Positions 1 to 5,480 of a stretch of 8,296 nt of DNA are shown piece after piece. Numbering within the stretch: the stretch's first letter is position 1; every line of letters starts with the position of its first letter. Position numbers and translations under genes: made by a program. Source of the stretch: Candidatus Woesearchaeota archaeon (GTDB taxonomy: Archaea > Nanobdellota > Nanobdellia > Woesearchaeales > WJKL01); contig JAHWIT010000098.1 in NCBI GenBank assembly GCA_019322455.1, positions 1 to 8,296 on the forward strand, given 5' to 3'. Under the pieces are notes generated by a model that made no database searches, was not told the DNA's origin, and was given only the letters and a program-made list of their open reading frames with translations.

Positions 1-765
1 AAAACTCTGGTCATAAGAAGGATAACACCATATTCCATCCTTATTTCTAAACTTTAAATTAAGTCCTTCTTCATTTCCTAAAACAGTATATTTTGCATTA
101 TAAAAATAATTTATAGGCAAAGATAATAAACAAAAATTAAATACAAGATGAGAATATCCAATTACACCTTCATCTTTTCCCAAAAATTCAAAATCATTTA
201 ATTTCTCAATCTCATTTCTAACAATCTCTATTTTTATACCAATTTTTTTATTGATCTTTTTCAGATAATTGATTTTTATTCTATTCTCAGATGGACTAAC
301 AGTATCATTAAAATAAACAGCTATTGGTTCTAATCCAATCTCATCACAAACAGCTAACGTCAATAAACTATCCTTGCCGCAGGAAAATGGAACTATTGCT
401 TTTTCATAAGTTTCTCCAGAAAAAATTGGTTTTTTTATTCTATTATCCTTAAAACCATATTTGACTTTCCTAAATCTTTTGATCATTTCAGATGTATGTA
501 CTGGATAATCCTCAACAGCAGAAGGAATATCTCTTAAAACAGATTCATTAATATAATTTTTAACAAAAGGTTTAGAAGTATTATAATTAATTTTTCCAAC
601 ACCAGAGACCAAAGGAGTGCATACTGTATTTGAATAAGCTAAATTATCAATAAAAAAAGCCTTTTCTTTTTTTGGATAAGCCTTCCATATTTGAGAAGGG
701 TATCTTAGTTTAAACTTATTATTTACTACTACTCCTTTTTCAAATCCTTTAAAATATAGATGCAT
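1..765 (-). CDS. PP-loop ATP pyrophosphatase family protein, C-terminus beyond the window
   Basis: An uninterrupted reading frame of 255 codons starts at ATG 763-765 and runs off the left edge. Seen: a P-loop-like PFSCGKDS at residues 126-133 (nt 367-390), the SGGxDS-type pyrophosphate-binding motif of the PP-loop (N-type ATP pyrophosphatase) superfamily, followed by a hydrophobic strand ending in YFND (151-154), then GNEEGLN (230-236) and a CYPSYDQS segment (247-254). Known: PP-loop enzymes adenylate a substrate before amidation, thiolation or tRNA-base modification. The substrate here cannot be read from sequence; a QueC/ExsB-like or tRNA-modifying role is only a possibility. The first ~125 residues, before the motif, are not recognised. 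There is no Shine-Dalgarno sequence; a TATA-like element about 26 nt upstream points to a leaderless mRNA. It lies 25 nt after rpoN, same strand. Confidence 0.85.
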   Translation of the reverse strand, partial: MHLYFKGFEKGVVVNNKFKLRYPSQIWKAYPKKEKAFFIDNLAYSNTVCTPLVSGVGKINYNTSKPFVKNYINESVLRDIPSAVEDYPVHTSEMIKRFRKVKYGFKDNRIKKPIFSGETYEKAIVPFSCGKDSLLTLAVCDEIGLEPIAVYFNDTVSPSENRIKINYLKKINKKIGIKIEIVRNEIEKLNDFEFLGKDEGVIGYSHLVFNFCLLSLPINYFYNAKYTVLGNEEGLNLKFRNKDGIWCYPSYDQSF

Positions 766-785
766 ATAAAAATAAAAAAGGAAAT

Positions 786-796
786 ATTATTTAAAA
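786..796 (-). promoter_or_regulatory. TATA box for the PP-loop gene, overlapping the rpoN stop
   Basis: Read on the minus strand this is TTTTAAATAAT, centred about 26 nt upstream of the A of the PP-loop gene's ATG. That is the usual archaeal TATA-to-start distance, so transcription would begin at or next to the start codon. No ribosome binding site precedes the gene, which fits. The box sits across the end of rpoN, so the gene may also be reached by read-through from the ribosomal operon. Confidence 0.5.
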
Positions 797-988
797 TTTC
801 TTAAATTGAGAGACAACATCAATCAAATCAACATGTCCCAAAAATACTGCTCTGCAGCAATATCTTTCTAATCCCAAATCATCAAGCACTTTTTTTCTTT
901 CTTCTTTAGCACTAACTCTTTGCTTGAATTCTTCCCATAAATGGCCAATTGGTTTTCCGCAACTTAAACACCTTATTGGAATCATCAT
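791..988 (-). CDS. rpoN: DNA-directed RNA polymerase subunit N (Rpb10 homologue)
   Basis: A 65-residue protein of normal length for archaeal RpoN. It is the small zinc-binding subunit of the RNA polymerase assembly platform, together with subunits D, L and P. Seen: IPIRCLSCGKPIG at the N-terminus supplies C7 and C10, and RYCC at 42-45 supplies C44 and C45, the four zinc ligands of the Rpb10 fold. HVDLID (52-57) matches the family's conserved helix. The start is at 986-988, with an AGGTGA ribosome binding site at 996-1001, spacing 7 nt; the next codon is also ATG (983-985), so a one-residue-shorter form is possible. It lies 28 nt after rps9, the order usual in archaea (rpl18e-rpl13-rps9-rpoN), and closes the conserved part of the cluster. 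Confidence 0.97.
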   Translation of the reverse strand: MMIPIRCLSCGKPIGHLWEEFKQRVSAKEERKKVLDDLGLERYCCRAVFLGHVDLIDVVSQFKKF

Positions 989-1016
989 TTTTTAATCACC
1001 TGTTAAATTTTTAATT

Positions 1017-1415
1017 TTACCTGTACGACTTCTGACGTTTAGCTCTAGCCTTGCCATGCCTATTTGGCTTACGCGGCTCTTTTCTTCTTACATCTGCAAC
1101 TAACAAATGTCTATCATAATTTAAAAAAACCTTTTCTAATTTTTTACTATGCCTAACTAATGCCCTAGCAATGGCTAACCTAACAGCCTCTGCTTGTGTA
1201 TTATAACCTCCTCCTCCAACTCTGACAGTAATATCTACACCTTTAGCATTATCCCCAGCTAAAATTAAAGGCTCTCTTATTTTTAATCTAGCTAATTTTG
1301 GTTCATAATTATCAATCAATTGATTATTAATTCTAACAATACCCTTACCAGGACTTAAAGTAACCCTTGCTATTGCCCTTTTTCTTTTTCCTGCACAATG
1401 AATTATTTTTACCAT
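1017..1415 (-). CDS. rps9: Small-subunit ribosomal protein uS9
   Basis: A 132-residue protein of normal length for archaeal S9, a 30S head protein whose C-terminal tail reaches the P-site tRNA. Seen: CAGKRKRAIARVTL near the N-terminus, the glycine-rich RVGGGGYNTQAEAVRLAIARAL segment in the middle (split around residues 65-86), and the invariant basic tail ending KRQKSYR, whose terminal Arg contacts tRNA. The ATG (1413-1415) lies inside the end of rpl13 with a 7-nt overlap and is preceded by an AGGCGG ribosome-binding-like stretch, so translation is probably coupled. It is followed by rpoN. The product is certain; the start is well supported by family alignment. Confidence 0.97.
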   Translation of the reverse strand: MVKIIHCAGKRKRAIARVTLSPGKGIVRINNQLIDNYEPKLARLKIREPLILAGDNAKGVDITVRVGGGGYNTQAEAVRLAIARALVRHSKKLEKVFLNYDRHLLVADVRRKEPRKPNRHGKARAKRQKSYR

Positions 1416-1825
1416 TTTCCGCCTATGCTTTTACATACTTCTGAAATTGTTATATATTTCAGATTTGGAATTTTAGAAACATTTGCCTTGTCTATTGTTT
1501 CTAATTTCTTTCCTTTAAATTCTTCAGGAACATCTACATAACAGCTCACTCTTTTAAAAGCCTTTAAGCCTTTTTCTTGTTTATAAGGAAGCATTCCTCT
1601 AATTGATCTTTTTACAAACATATCAGCTCTTCTTGGAATAAAAGGTCCTTTTTGTGGCTTTCCCATCTTAATCTTTTCTTTATATTTTGCTAATATTGTT
1701 TTTTTATTTCCAGTCATTACTGCTTTCTCACAGTTTACTATCTTAATCTCTTCTCCAAGCAAAGCTTGCTTAGCAACAAAAGTTGCCATTCTTCCTAATA
1801 TTAAATTAGTTACATCTATTATCAT
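1409..1825 (-). CDS. rpl13: Large-subunit ribosomal protein uL13
   Basis: A 138-residue protein, the usual size for archaeal L13, which acts in early 50S assembly. Seen: an N-terminal DVTNLILGRMATFVAKQAL (residues 4-22), the IVNCEKAVMTGNK segment, then FIPRRADMFVKRSIRGMLPYK (split around residues 62-82), the best-conserved part of archaeal/eukaryotic L13a. The start ATG at 1823-1825 has GGAG nine nt upstream. It overlaps the rps9 start by 7 nt and follows rpl18e by about 50 nt. That 50-nt gap (1826-1875) is AT-rich and holds nothing else I can support. Confidence 0.97.
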   Translation of the reverse strand: MIIDVTNLILGRMATFVAKQALLGEEIKIVNCEKAVMTGNKKTILAKYKEKIKMGKPQKGPFIPRRADMFVKRSIRGMLPYKQEKGLKAFKRVSCYVDVPEEFKGKKLETIDKANVSKIPNLKYITISEVCKSIGGKW

Positions 1826-1875
1826 TTTAAATTTCTCCGAAATTTAAAGCTTGAAAATTTTTAATTTTCATTGTT

Positions 1876-2235
1876 TTAACAAAGTATTCTTATCCTCTTA
1901 CCCTTCGGACTTTCTTTAATAAGCTCATTTATTGAAATTGCTTTTCCCACTTTATTTATTTTATCAAGAGCAGCTCCTGAAAAATTAAAAGCAGCCACAG
2001 TAACAGCATGATCTAAATCACCAACAGCAAGTACTTTTCCAGGAACAATAACCGTTTCATTTTCTTTTGTAAATTTGTTGATTTTATACAAATTAACAAT
2101 CCTTCTCTTTCTTGTAGGCTTTTCCAGATCACTAGCTATTCGTTTCCAAATATTGACACCATGTTCAATACTTTTCTTTCTCAATTCCTGAATCAAACCA
2201 CTTAATATTTGGTTTGTTGGTCCACTCGGTCTCAT
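1876..2235 (-). CDS. rpl18e: Large-subunit ribosomal protein eL18
   Basis: A 119-residue protein of the archaeal/eukaryotic-only eL18 family, which has no bacterial orthologue and so supports an archaeal source. Seen: N-terminal RPSGPTNQILSGLIQELRK, the basic KPTRKRRIVNLYKI segment, then VIVPGKVLAVGDLDHAVTVAAF (split around residues 62-83) and FSGAALDKI, the conserved C-terminal core. It starts at 2233-2235 behind a weak AGTGATT ribosome binding site. It begins 16 nt after the tRNA-Leu gene, with no room for a separate promoter, so it is probably released from a tRNA-containing transcript by tRNA processing. A tRNA-Leu heading the L18e-L13-S9 genes is also described in haloarchaea. Confidence 0.97.
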   Translation of the reverse strand: MRPSGPTNQILSGLIQELRKKSIEHGVNIWKRIASDLEKPTRKRRIVNLYKINKFTKENETVIVPGKVLAVGDLDHAVTVAAFNFSGAALDKINKVGKAISINELIKESPKGKRIRILC

Positions 2236-2251
2236 TTTTAATCACTTAAAA

Positions 2252-2358
2252 TGTGGAGGACGCGATTCGAACGCGCGCACCCACTAAGGGACAAGGCGTT
2301 TGAAGCGATTTCTCGCCACCTCAACCTTGCGCATTTGGCCAGGCTCTGCCACCTCCAC
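2252..2358 (-). tRNA. tRNA-Leu (anticodon GAG) with intron
   Basis: A class II tRNA. Seen on the minus strand: acceptor GTGGAGG (2352-2358) pairing with CCTCCAC; a three-pair D-stem GCA/TGC around the Leu-type loop with GCCTGG; anticodon stem CAAGG/CCTTG; a 15-nt variable arm with a CCC/GGG stem; T-stem GCGCG/CGCGT with loop TTCGAAT; discriminator A at 2252; no encoded CCA. Removing a 21-nt intron gives the seven-base loop TTGAGGG with anticodon GAG at 2320-2322. The gene sits between rpoD (24 nt away) and rpl18e (16 nt away). It is probably co-transcribed with the ribosomal cluster, although a weak AT-rich box in the end of rpoD (2381-2390) could drive it separately. Confidence 0.95.
2298..2318 (-). 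other. tRNA-Leu intron, canonical position 37/38
   Basis: A 21-nt intron forming a textbook archaeal bulge-helix-bulge. Outer helix CAAGG/CCTTG; four-pair central helix TTGA/TCAA; three-nt bulges GGT and ACG; inner helix GGCGA/TCGCT closed by a GAAA tetraloop. Cutting after the second base of each bulge leaves the loop TTGAGGG. Splicing would need the tRNA endonuclease EndA and the RtcB ligase, neither encoded here. Confidence 0.9.
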
Positions 2359-2382
2359 ATCTGATTAGGAGGTATCAAAACC

Positions 2383-3153
2383 TTATTTGAGTTGTTTAGT
2401 AAGATCATCTAATTTGTTTTGAAATACACTAACAGCTTCTTTAACAATATCTTTTACATCGAGTTGTCCCCAGCTTTCTACATTAAAGATAAAATTTGTT
2501 TTGCTGTTATTAATTTGAACACCATTCTTTTCACAGATTTCCTCATAAGATTCATTCCATTTTGTCATATCTTTAATCTTAAGTGTATTCCCAGAAATTT
2601 CTAAAACAGGACATTTACTAACACAGGCCTTTAAATCAGCATTCTTTGTAACATTAAATTCAGGCCAGCCTTTATACCAAACAAGACAAGGGCTCCATTT
2701 CGTATGTTCCTTACCCTTTCCAAGAACAGCTGTCATCTCAGCTTGTAACCCCTGTCCTTTAAATAATTTAACAATAGGCATTTTTGGATAAACAGGCTTG
2801 CACTTTGAATCCTTGCTTTTTATTTCTTCTGCATAAACAATTCCTTGCCCCTTTGTTTTCAAAACCATCTTTAATTGACATTTAGCACATCCTTCTCCTT
2901 TACAACTACATTCTTCAGGTAAATTATATCCTTTTAAATCTGTTTTAATTGGAATTAATCCCAGCCTGTGTGCAATTATTTCATCATACAAAGCTGAACT
3001 ATTGTCTCTAAATTCAACATCTTCGATAGCTAATGTAGGAACTTCTTCAATCATCATTCTTCTCATCGTATTTGCAAACCAATCAGTTGTTCCATTTAAA
3101 ACAAAAGATATTTTTCTTTCTTCCTTATCTTTTGATAGAAGTTTTGCTTCCAT
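2383..3153 (-). CDS. rpoD: DNA-directed RNA polymerase subunit D (Rpb3 / alpha-like)
   Basis: A 256-residue protein that pairs with subunit L to form the platform on which RNA polymerase assembles. Seen: the alpha-motif region with NTMRRMMIEEVPTLAIEDV (residues 28-46), the HRLGLIPI segment (62-69), a zinc-loop-like C82-x-C84-x4-C89-x2-C92, and a C-terminal dimerisation helix. Start choice: a longer frame reaches back to 3225 inside rps11, but the ATG at 3151-3153 has a strong GGAGG ribosome binding site (3161-3165, 7 nt spacing) and begins exactly where family members do; the gap to the rps11 stop is 1 nt. Odd: the ferredoxin-like insert keeps C177 and CP at 181-182, but the usual second CxxCxxC cluster is reduced to C207, so a 4Fe-4S cluster is unlikely. 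Followed by tRNA-Leu. Confidence 0.97.
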   Translation of the reverse strand: MEAKLLSKDKEERKISFVLNGTTDWFANTMRRMMIEEVPTLAIEDVEFRDNSSALYDEIIAHRLGLIPIKTDLKGYNLPEECSCKGEGCAKCQLKMVLKTKGQGIVYAEEIKSKDSKCKPVYPKMPIVKLFKGQGLQAEMTAVLGKGKEHTKWSPCLVWYKGWPEFNVTKNADLKACVSKCPVLEISGNTLKIKDMTKWNESYEEICEKNGVQINNSKTNFIFNVESWGQLDVKDIVKEAVSVFQNKLDDLTKQLK

Positions 3154-3154
3154 T

Positions 3155-3553
3155 TTATACCCTCCTTCCTCTTCTTCCGCCTTTTTTCCTACATCCATCA
3201 TGCGGAATAGGAGTAACATCCTCAATAATTCCTATCTTTAATCCCATTCTGGAAAGTGCTCTAACAGCAGCTTGTGCTCCTGGTCCTGGATTATTCGGAC
3301 CATTATGTCCTCCTGGAGCTTTAATCTTAACATGTATACTATTTATTCCCTTGTCAAGTGCTGTTTCTGCTGCCTTTTTTGCAGCAACCATAGCAGCAGT
3401 AGGGCTGCTTTCTAATCTATCAGCTTTAACAACTTGTCCTCCACTAGTTCTTGCAATAGTCTCAGTTCCAGTAATATCAGTAATATGGATTATTGTATTA
3501 TTATAACTGCTGTAAATATGTGCAATTCCCCATCTCTCTGATTCTCTTCTCAT
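3155..3553 (-). CDS. rps11: Small-subunit ribosomal protein uS11
   Basis: A 132-residue 30S platform protein near the mRNA exit. Seen: WGIAHIYSSYNNTIIHITD (residues 8-26), GTETIARTSGGQVVKADR, SPTAAMVAA, and the conserved GPNNPGPGAQAAVRAL followed by ITPIPHDGCR-type VTPIPHDGC and the basic end GGRRGRRV. Its ATG (3551-3553) overlaps the TGA of rps4 in an ATGA junction, so translation is probably coupled to rps4. The rpoD ribosome binding site lies inside its last codons. Length and order (rps13-rps4-rps11-rpoD) are those usual in archaea. Confidence 0.98.
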   Translation of the reverse strand: MRRESERWGIAHIYSSYNNTIIHITDITGTETIARTSGGQVVKADRLESSPTAAMVAAKKAAETALDKGINSIHVKIKAPGGHNGPNNPGPGAQAAVRALSRMGLKIGIIEDVTPIPHDGCRKKGGRRGRRV

Positions 3554-4206
3554 TTTTTATCTTCCTTTTTTTCTTCTTTTTTCGGTTTCTTTTCTTTCTT
3601 TGGCTTTTCCTTCTTACCTCTATTTTCTTTCTTTTCGGATTTATGTGGTTTTCTTCCTGTTTTCTTTTTCTTTGGTTTCTTTTCAATCTTTTCTTCTATT
3701 TTCCTTTCAGGGTGATCAGCACTAGCTAAACTTGATTTTCCAAAAAAAGTAATCTTAACTTCCTCTGCTTTTGAAACTAAATATCCAGGAACAGTTATCT
3801 TATTATCTCCTATCATAATGTGCCTATGTACTATAAATTGTCTAGCCTGTTTTACCCTCCTTGCTAATCCCTTCCTAAAAACAAGTGTTTGTAATCTTCT
3901 TTCTAACAAATCTTTAAGTGAGATATCTAATACATCATCTATCAATGCTGTTTCTGTAAGTAATCCTAACCTCTTTAATCTATCAAGCAGCTGAATTTTT
4001 TCTTTTTCTGATTGTTCTGTTTTTGTAGCAGTCAATCTTTTAGCTTGTCTCAAAAAATTTCTAAGAATTGAATCCATTTTCCAAATCTCTTTTTTATTTT
4101 TAAATCCATACTCTCTAAAAAGAGATCTCTCTTCTTCAATTCTCTCAGCCTGCCATGGATGTATTGGCGTTGAATACTTTTTCTTTAGTTTTTTCGGGTC
4201 GCCCAT
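3550..4206 (-). CDS. rps4: Small-subunit ribosomal protein uS4 with lysine/glutamate-rich tail
   Basis: A primary 16S rRNA-binding protein. Seen: archaeal S4 N-terminus (GDPKKLKKKYSTPIHPW, residues 2-18), then the S4 RNA-binding fold at about 102-155 with RRLQTLVFRKGLA and ARQFIVHRHIMIGDNKI (split). The start is the ATG at 4204-4206: it has GGTGA (4212-4216) five nt upstream and matches the family N-terminus; an in-frame TTG at 4218 overlaps that site and would bury it. Odd: from about residue 168 to 218 the protein is a ~50-residue tail made almost wholly of Lys, Glu and a few Pro, Gly, Arg. This tail is probably disordered and makes the protein longer (218) than many archaeal S4 proteins. 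ATGA overlap with rps11; 23 nt after rps13. Confidence 0.96.
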   Translation of the reverse strand: MGDPKKLKKKYSTPIHPWQAERIEEERSLFREYGFKNKKEIWKMDSILRNFLRQAKRLTATKTEQSEKEKIQLLDRLKRLGLLTETALIDDVLDISLKDLLERRLQTLVFRKGLARRVKQARQFIVHRHIMIGDNKITVPGYLVSKAEEVKITFFGKSSLASADHPERKIEEKIEKKPKKKKTGRKPHKSEKKENRGKKEKPKKEKKPKKEEKKEDKK

Positions 4207-4229
4207 ATTTTTCACCAAAAATTATAAAC

Positions 4230-4706
4230 TTACTTGCCTGTTTTTGTAGCTACTTTCTTTTTAACTCCAGTAACCTTTCCTTTACTCTTTCTAAAATTGC
4301 TCTTTGTCCTTTGCCCCCTCACAGGCAAACCATAAGCATGTCTCATTCCTCTATAACATTTGATTTTCTTCATTCTCTTAATATCATTATCCTTAACAAA
4401 GGTTAAATCAGCTGATAATAAATGTTTATTATTATTGTCTTCATAATCCTTTCTTCTATTAATTATCCAATTTGGAGCACCTGCTTTAATTGGATCCATT
4501 ATAACATCATCTAATTTTTTAACCTCATTATCAGAAAGATCACCAACCTTCTTTGTTTTATCAATCCCTGTTAATGAACAAACCATACTTGCAAATTTAA
4601 AACCTATACCTTTTATATTTCTAAGAGCATAGCCTATTACTCTATTTCCATCTAAATCAGTATTTGCTATTCTTACTAAATGTTTGAAATCTTTTTTTTC
4701 TTCCAT
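4230..4706 (-). CDS. rps13: Small-subunit ribosomal protein uS13
   Basis: A 158-residue 30S head protein that forms intersubunit bridges; archaeal length. Seen: helix-hairpin-helix NIKGIGFKFA (residues 30-39), the segment around NWIINRRKDYEDN, and the C-terminal rRNA-binding block CYRGMRHAYGLPVRGQRTK (117-135) followed by a basic tail. First gene of the minus-strand ribosomal/RNA polymerase cluster. The start ATG 4704-4706 has no ribosome binding site. A TATA-like TTTATA at 4741-4746 would place the transcript start only about 10-14 nt upstream, so translation is probably leaderless or nearly so. Divergent from tRNA-His. Confidence 0.97.
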   Translation of the reverse strand: MEEKKDFKHLVRIANTDLDGNRVIGYALRNIKGIGFKFASMVCSLTGIDKTKKVGDLSDNEVKKLDDVIMDPIKAGAPNWIINRRKDYEDNNNKHLLSADLTFVKDNDIKRMKKIKCYRGMRHAYGLPVRGQRTKSNFRKSKGKVTGVKKKVATKTGK

Positions 4707-4735
4707 TTTGAATATAGCCTAAGAAATCTATCAGC

Positions 4736-4767
4736 AGCCCTATAAAGCGCTCGATAGAACTCGGGCT
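4736..4767. repeat. Overlapping inverted repeats in the rps13 / tRNA-His divergent region
   Basis: Outer arms AGCCC (4736-4740) and GGGCT (4763-4767) can pair; within them CTAT (4740-4743) can pair with ATAG (4754-4757), leaving a bulge. A competing hairpin on the same bases is GCTCGA/TCGGGC (4749-4754 with 4761-4766, one G-U), followed on the plus strand by five Ts. The block is GC-richer than its surroundings and covers the likely rps13 TATA box. It could be a leader or operator structure, or chance. Confidence 0.35.
4741..4746 (-). promoter_or_regulatory. Probable TATA box of the rps13 ribosomal operon
   Basis: Minus-strand TTTATA in the context GCGCTTTATAGGGC, about 37 nt upstream of the rps13 ATG. 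The predicted start of transcription, near 4716-4720, gives a 10-14 nt leader, consistent with the missing ribosome binding site. A second, symmetrical TATA-like element, CTTTATAAAT at 4791-4800, could instead give a leader of about 60 nt carrying the inverted repeats at 4736-4767. Confidence 0.5.
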
Positions 4768-4829
4768 TTTTGTATAAGAATTTGGACTTCATTTATAAAG
4801 GTTTCTAAATAAGATGGAAATTCGCAACA

Positions 4830-4836
4830 TTTATAA
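4830..4836 (+). promoter_or_regulatory. TATA box of tRNA-His
   Basis: Plus-strand TTTATAA, centred about 29 nt upstream of the first tRNA base, so transcription would start just before the mature 5' end, as expected for an archaeal tRNA gene. It follows an AC-rich, BRE-like stretch. A similar TTTATAAA at 4792-4799 lies too far upstream to serve the tRNA directly. Confidence 0.6.
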
Positions 4837-4861
4837 GGAATTCAAGATACATTTCCATTAT

Positions 4862-4964
4862 GGCGGTAGTAGTATAACGGTTAGTATTCAGGTCTGTGGA
4901 ACCTGAGGAGCGAGTTCGACTAGCGTTTACAAAAAGTTTCGCTTCGAAAGTCTCGCCTACCGCC
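4862..4964 (+). tRNA. tRNA-His (anticodon GTG) with T-loop intron
   Basis: The only supported plus-strand gene. Seen: G-1 at 4862 encoded in the DNA and opposite C73 at 4964, the His identity pair; acceptor GCGGTAG (4863-4869) with CTACCGC (4957-4963); D-arm 4872-4887 with two G-U pairs and GG at 4879-4880; anticodon stem CAGGT/ACCTG with loop CTGTGGA, anticodon GTG at 4896-4898; four-nt variable region; T-stem GCGAG (4910-4914) with CTCGC (4952-4956). The T-loop is interrupted by a 30-nt insert; removing it gives TTCGACT. CCA is not encoded. The T-rich run after 4964 probably ends transcription inside the last codons of the convergent membrane-protein gene, whose stop is only 3 nt away. Confidence 0.95.
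4921..4950 (+). other. tRNA-His intron in the T-loop, position 59/60
   Basis: A 30-nt insert between C59 and T60. Bulge-helix-bulge reading: outer helix is the T-stem GCGAG/CTCGC; central helix TTCG/CGAA; 5' bulge ACT, 3' bulge AGT; inner helix AGCG/CGCT around an A-rich loop. Cutting after the second base of each bulge restores a standard seven-base T-loop with TTCGA. The central helix could add a fifth pair (A-T), so the motif may be slightly relaxed. Non-canonical introns at 59/60 are known in some archaea and are cut by the same endonuclease. Confidence 0.85.
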
Positions 4965-4967
4965 CTT

Positions 4968-5480
4968 TTATTTATACGCTTTCTTAACAATTAAACTATA
5001 TAAATAAGGAAGAACAAAAGCACTAACATACAATAAACTAATAAAATAAGGATTTTGTCTTGCAACTGCTAAATTCAGAACATTGGCCAAAGAATTAGCA
5101 ATATTAACCATCACAATAAAATTAATAAAAGCAATAATCGGAATAATTAACAAAGTAATAAAATGATGTTTTTTCTCAATATGCTCAATATCAATTACTA
5201 GTAAATTAAACAAAAGACCAAATGCAAATCCAATTGTGATGATAATAATATCCAGACTAAATTTTTTCAAGATTAATAAAAAAGGAATCAAAAACATTGA
5301 AATAATAAAATTTCCAAGAATAATAACAACTATAGCACTCCAATAAAGCACCCTATTCATAGATGGCAATGATCTGCTTTTATCTTCTCTATATCTTTTT
5401 TTAATTATTTCCTCAGTCTTTTTAATCTCTTCCTCACTCCATCCTCTTTCTTTTAATCTCCTAACAGTTTTCTTTTTCAT
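4968..5480 (-). CDS. Four-helix membrane protein of unknown family, in the minD operon
   Basis: A 170-residue protein; family not recognised. Seen: a basic/acidic N-terminal segment of about 40 residues with RLKERGWSEEEIKKTEEII (8-26), like a short helical linear-interaction domain facing the cytoplasm; then four hydrophobic segments at about 44-71 (long, possibly kinked), 77-97, 107-127 and 144-165, ending in a basic tail VKKAYK that would by charge also lie inside. No signal peptide and no catalytic motif visible. Its ATG (5478-5480) overlaps the minD TGA in an ATGA junction, so the two are translated together. A partner or membrane anchor for the MinD-like ATPase is the natural inference, not something the sequence proves. 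Last gene of the operon, convergent with tRNA-His 3 nt away. Confidence 0.85.
   Translation of the reverse strand: MKKKTVRRLKERGWSEEEIKKTEEIIKKRYREDKSRSLPSMNRVLYWSAIVVIILGNFIISMFLIPFLLILKKFSLDIIIITIGFAFGLLFNLLVIDIEHIEKKHHFITLLIIPIIAFINFIVMVNIANSLANVLNLAVARQNPYFISLLYVSAFVLPYLYSLIVKKAYK

Noticed and set aside
3154..3225. 24-residue N-terminal extension of RpoD
   Set aside because: It overlaps the end of rps11 in another frame; a strong GGAGG and family alignment put the start at 3153.
3072..3506. 144-codon plus-strand frame
   Set aside because: It lies wholly opposite rps11 and the start of rpoD, both certain; the translation is low-complexity hydrophobic with no family resemblance.
3493..3729. 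Plus-strand frame very rich in Phe/Leu, looking like a membrane protein
   Set aside because: It is the complement of the Lys/Glu-rich tail of uS4; AAA/GAA codons read backwards give TTT/TTC, producing false hydrophobic helices.
4207..4218. TTG start giving uS4 four more residues
   Set aside because: The GGTGA ribosome binding site for the downstream ATG lies within this stretch, and archaeal uS4 begins MGDP.
4749..4771. GC-rich hairpin plus five Ts, like a bacterial intrinsic terminator on the plus strand
   Set aside because: No plus-strand gene ends here, and archaea mainly terminate on T-runs without a hairpin; kept only as part of the inverted-repeat block.
4805..4990. 61-codon minus-strand frame
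   Set aside because: It runs antisense through tRNA-His and its promoter.
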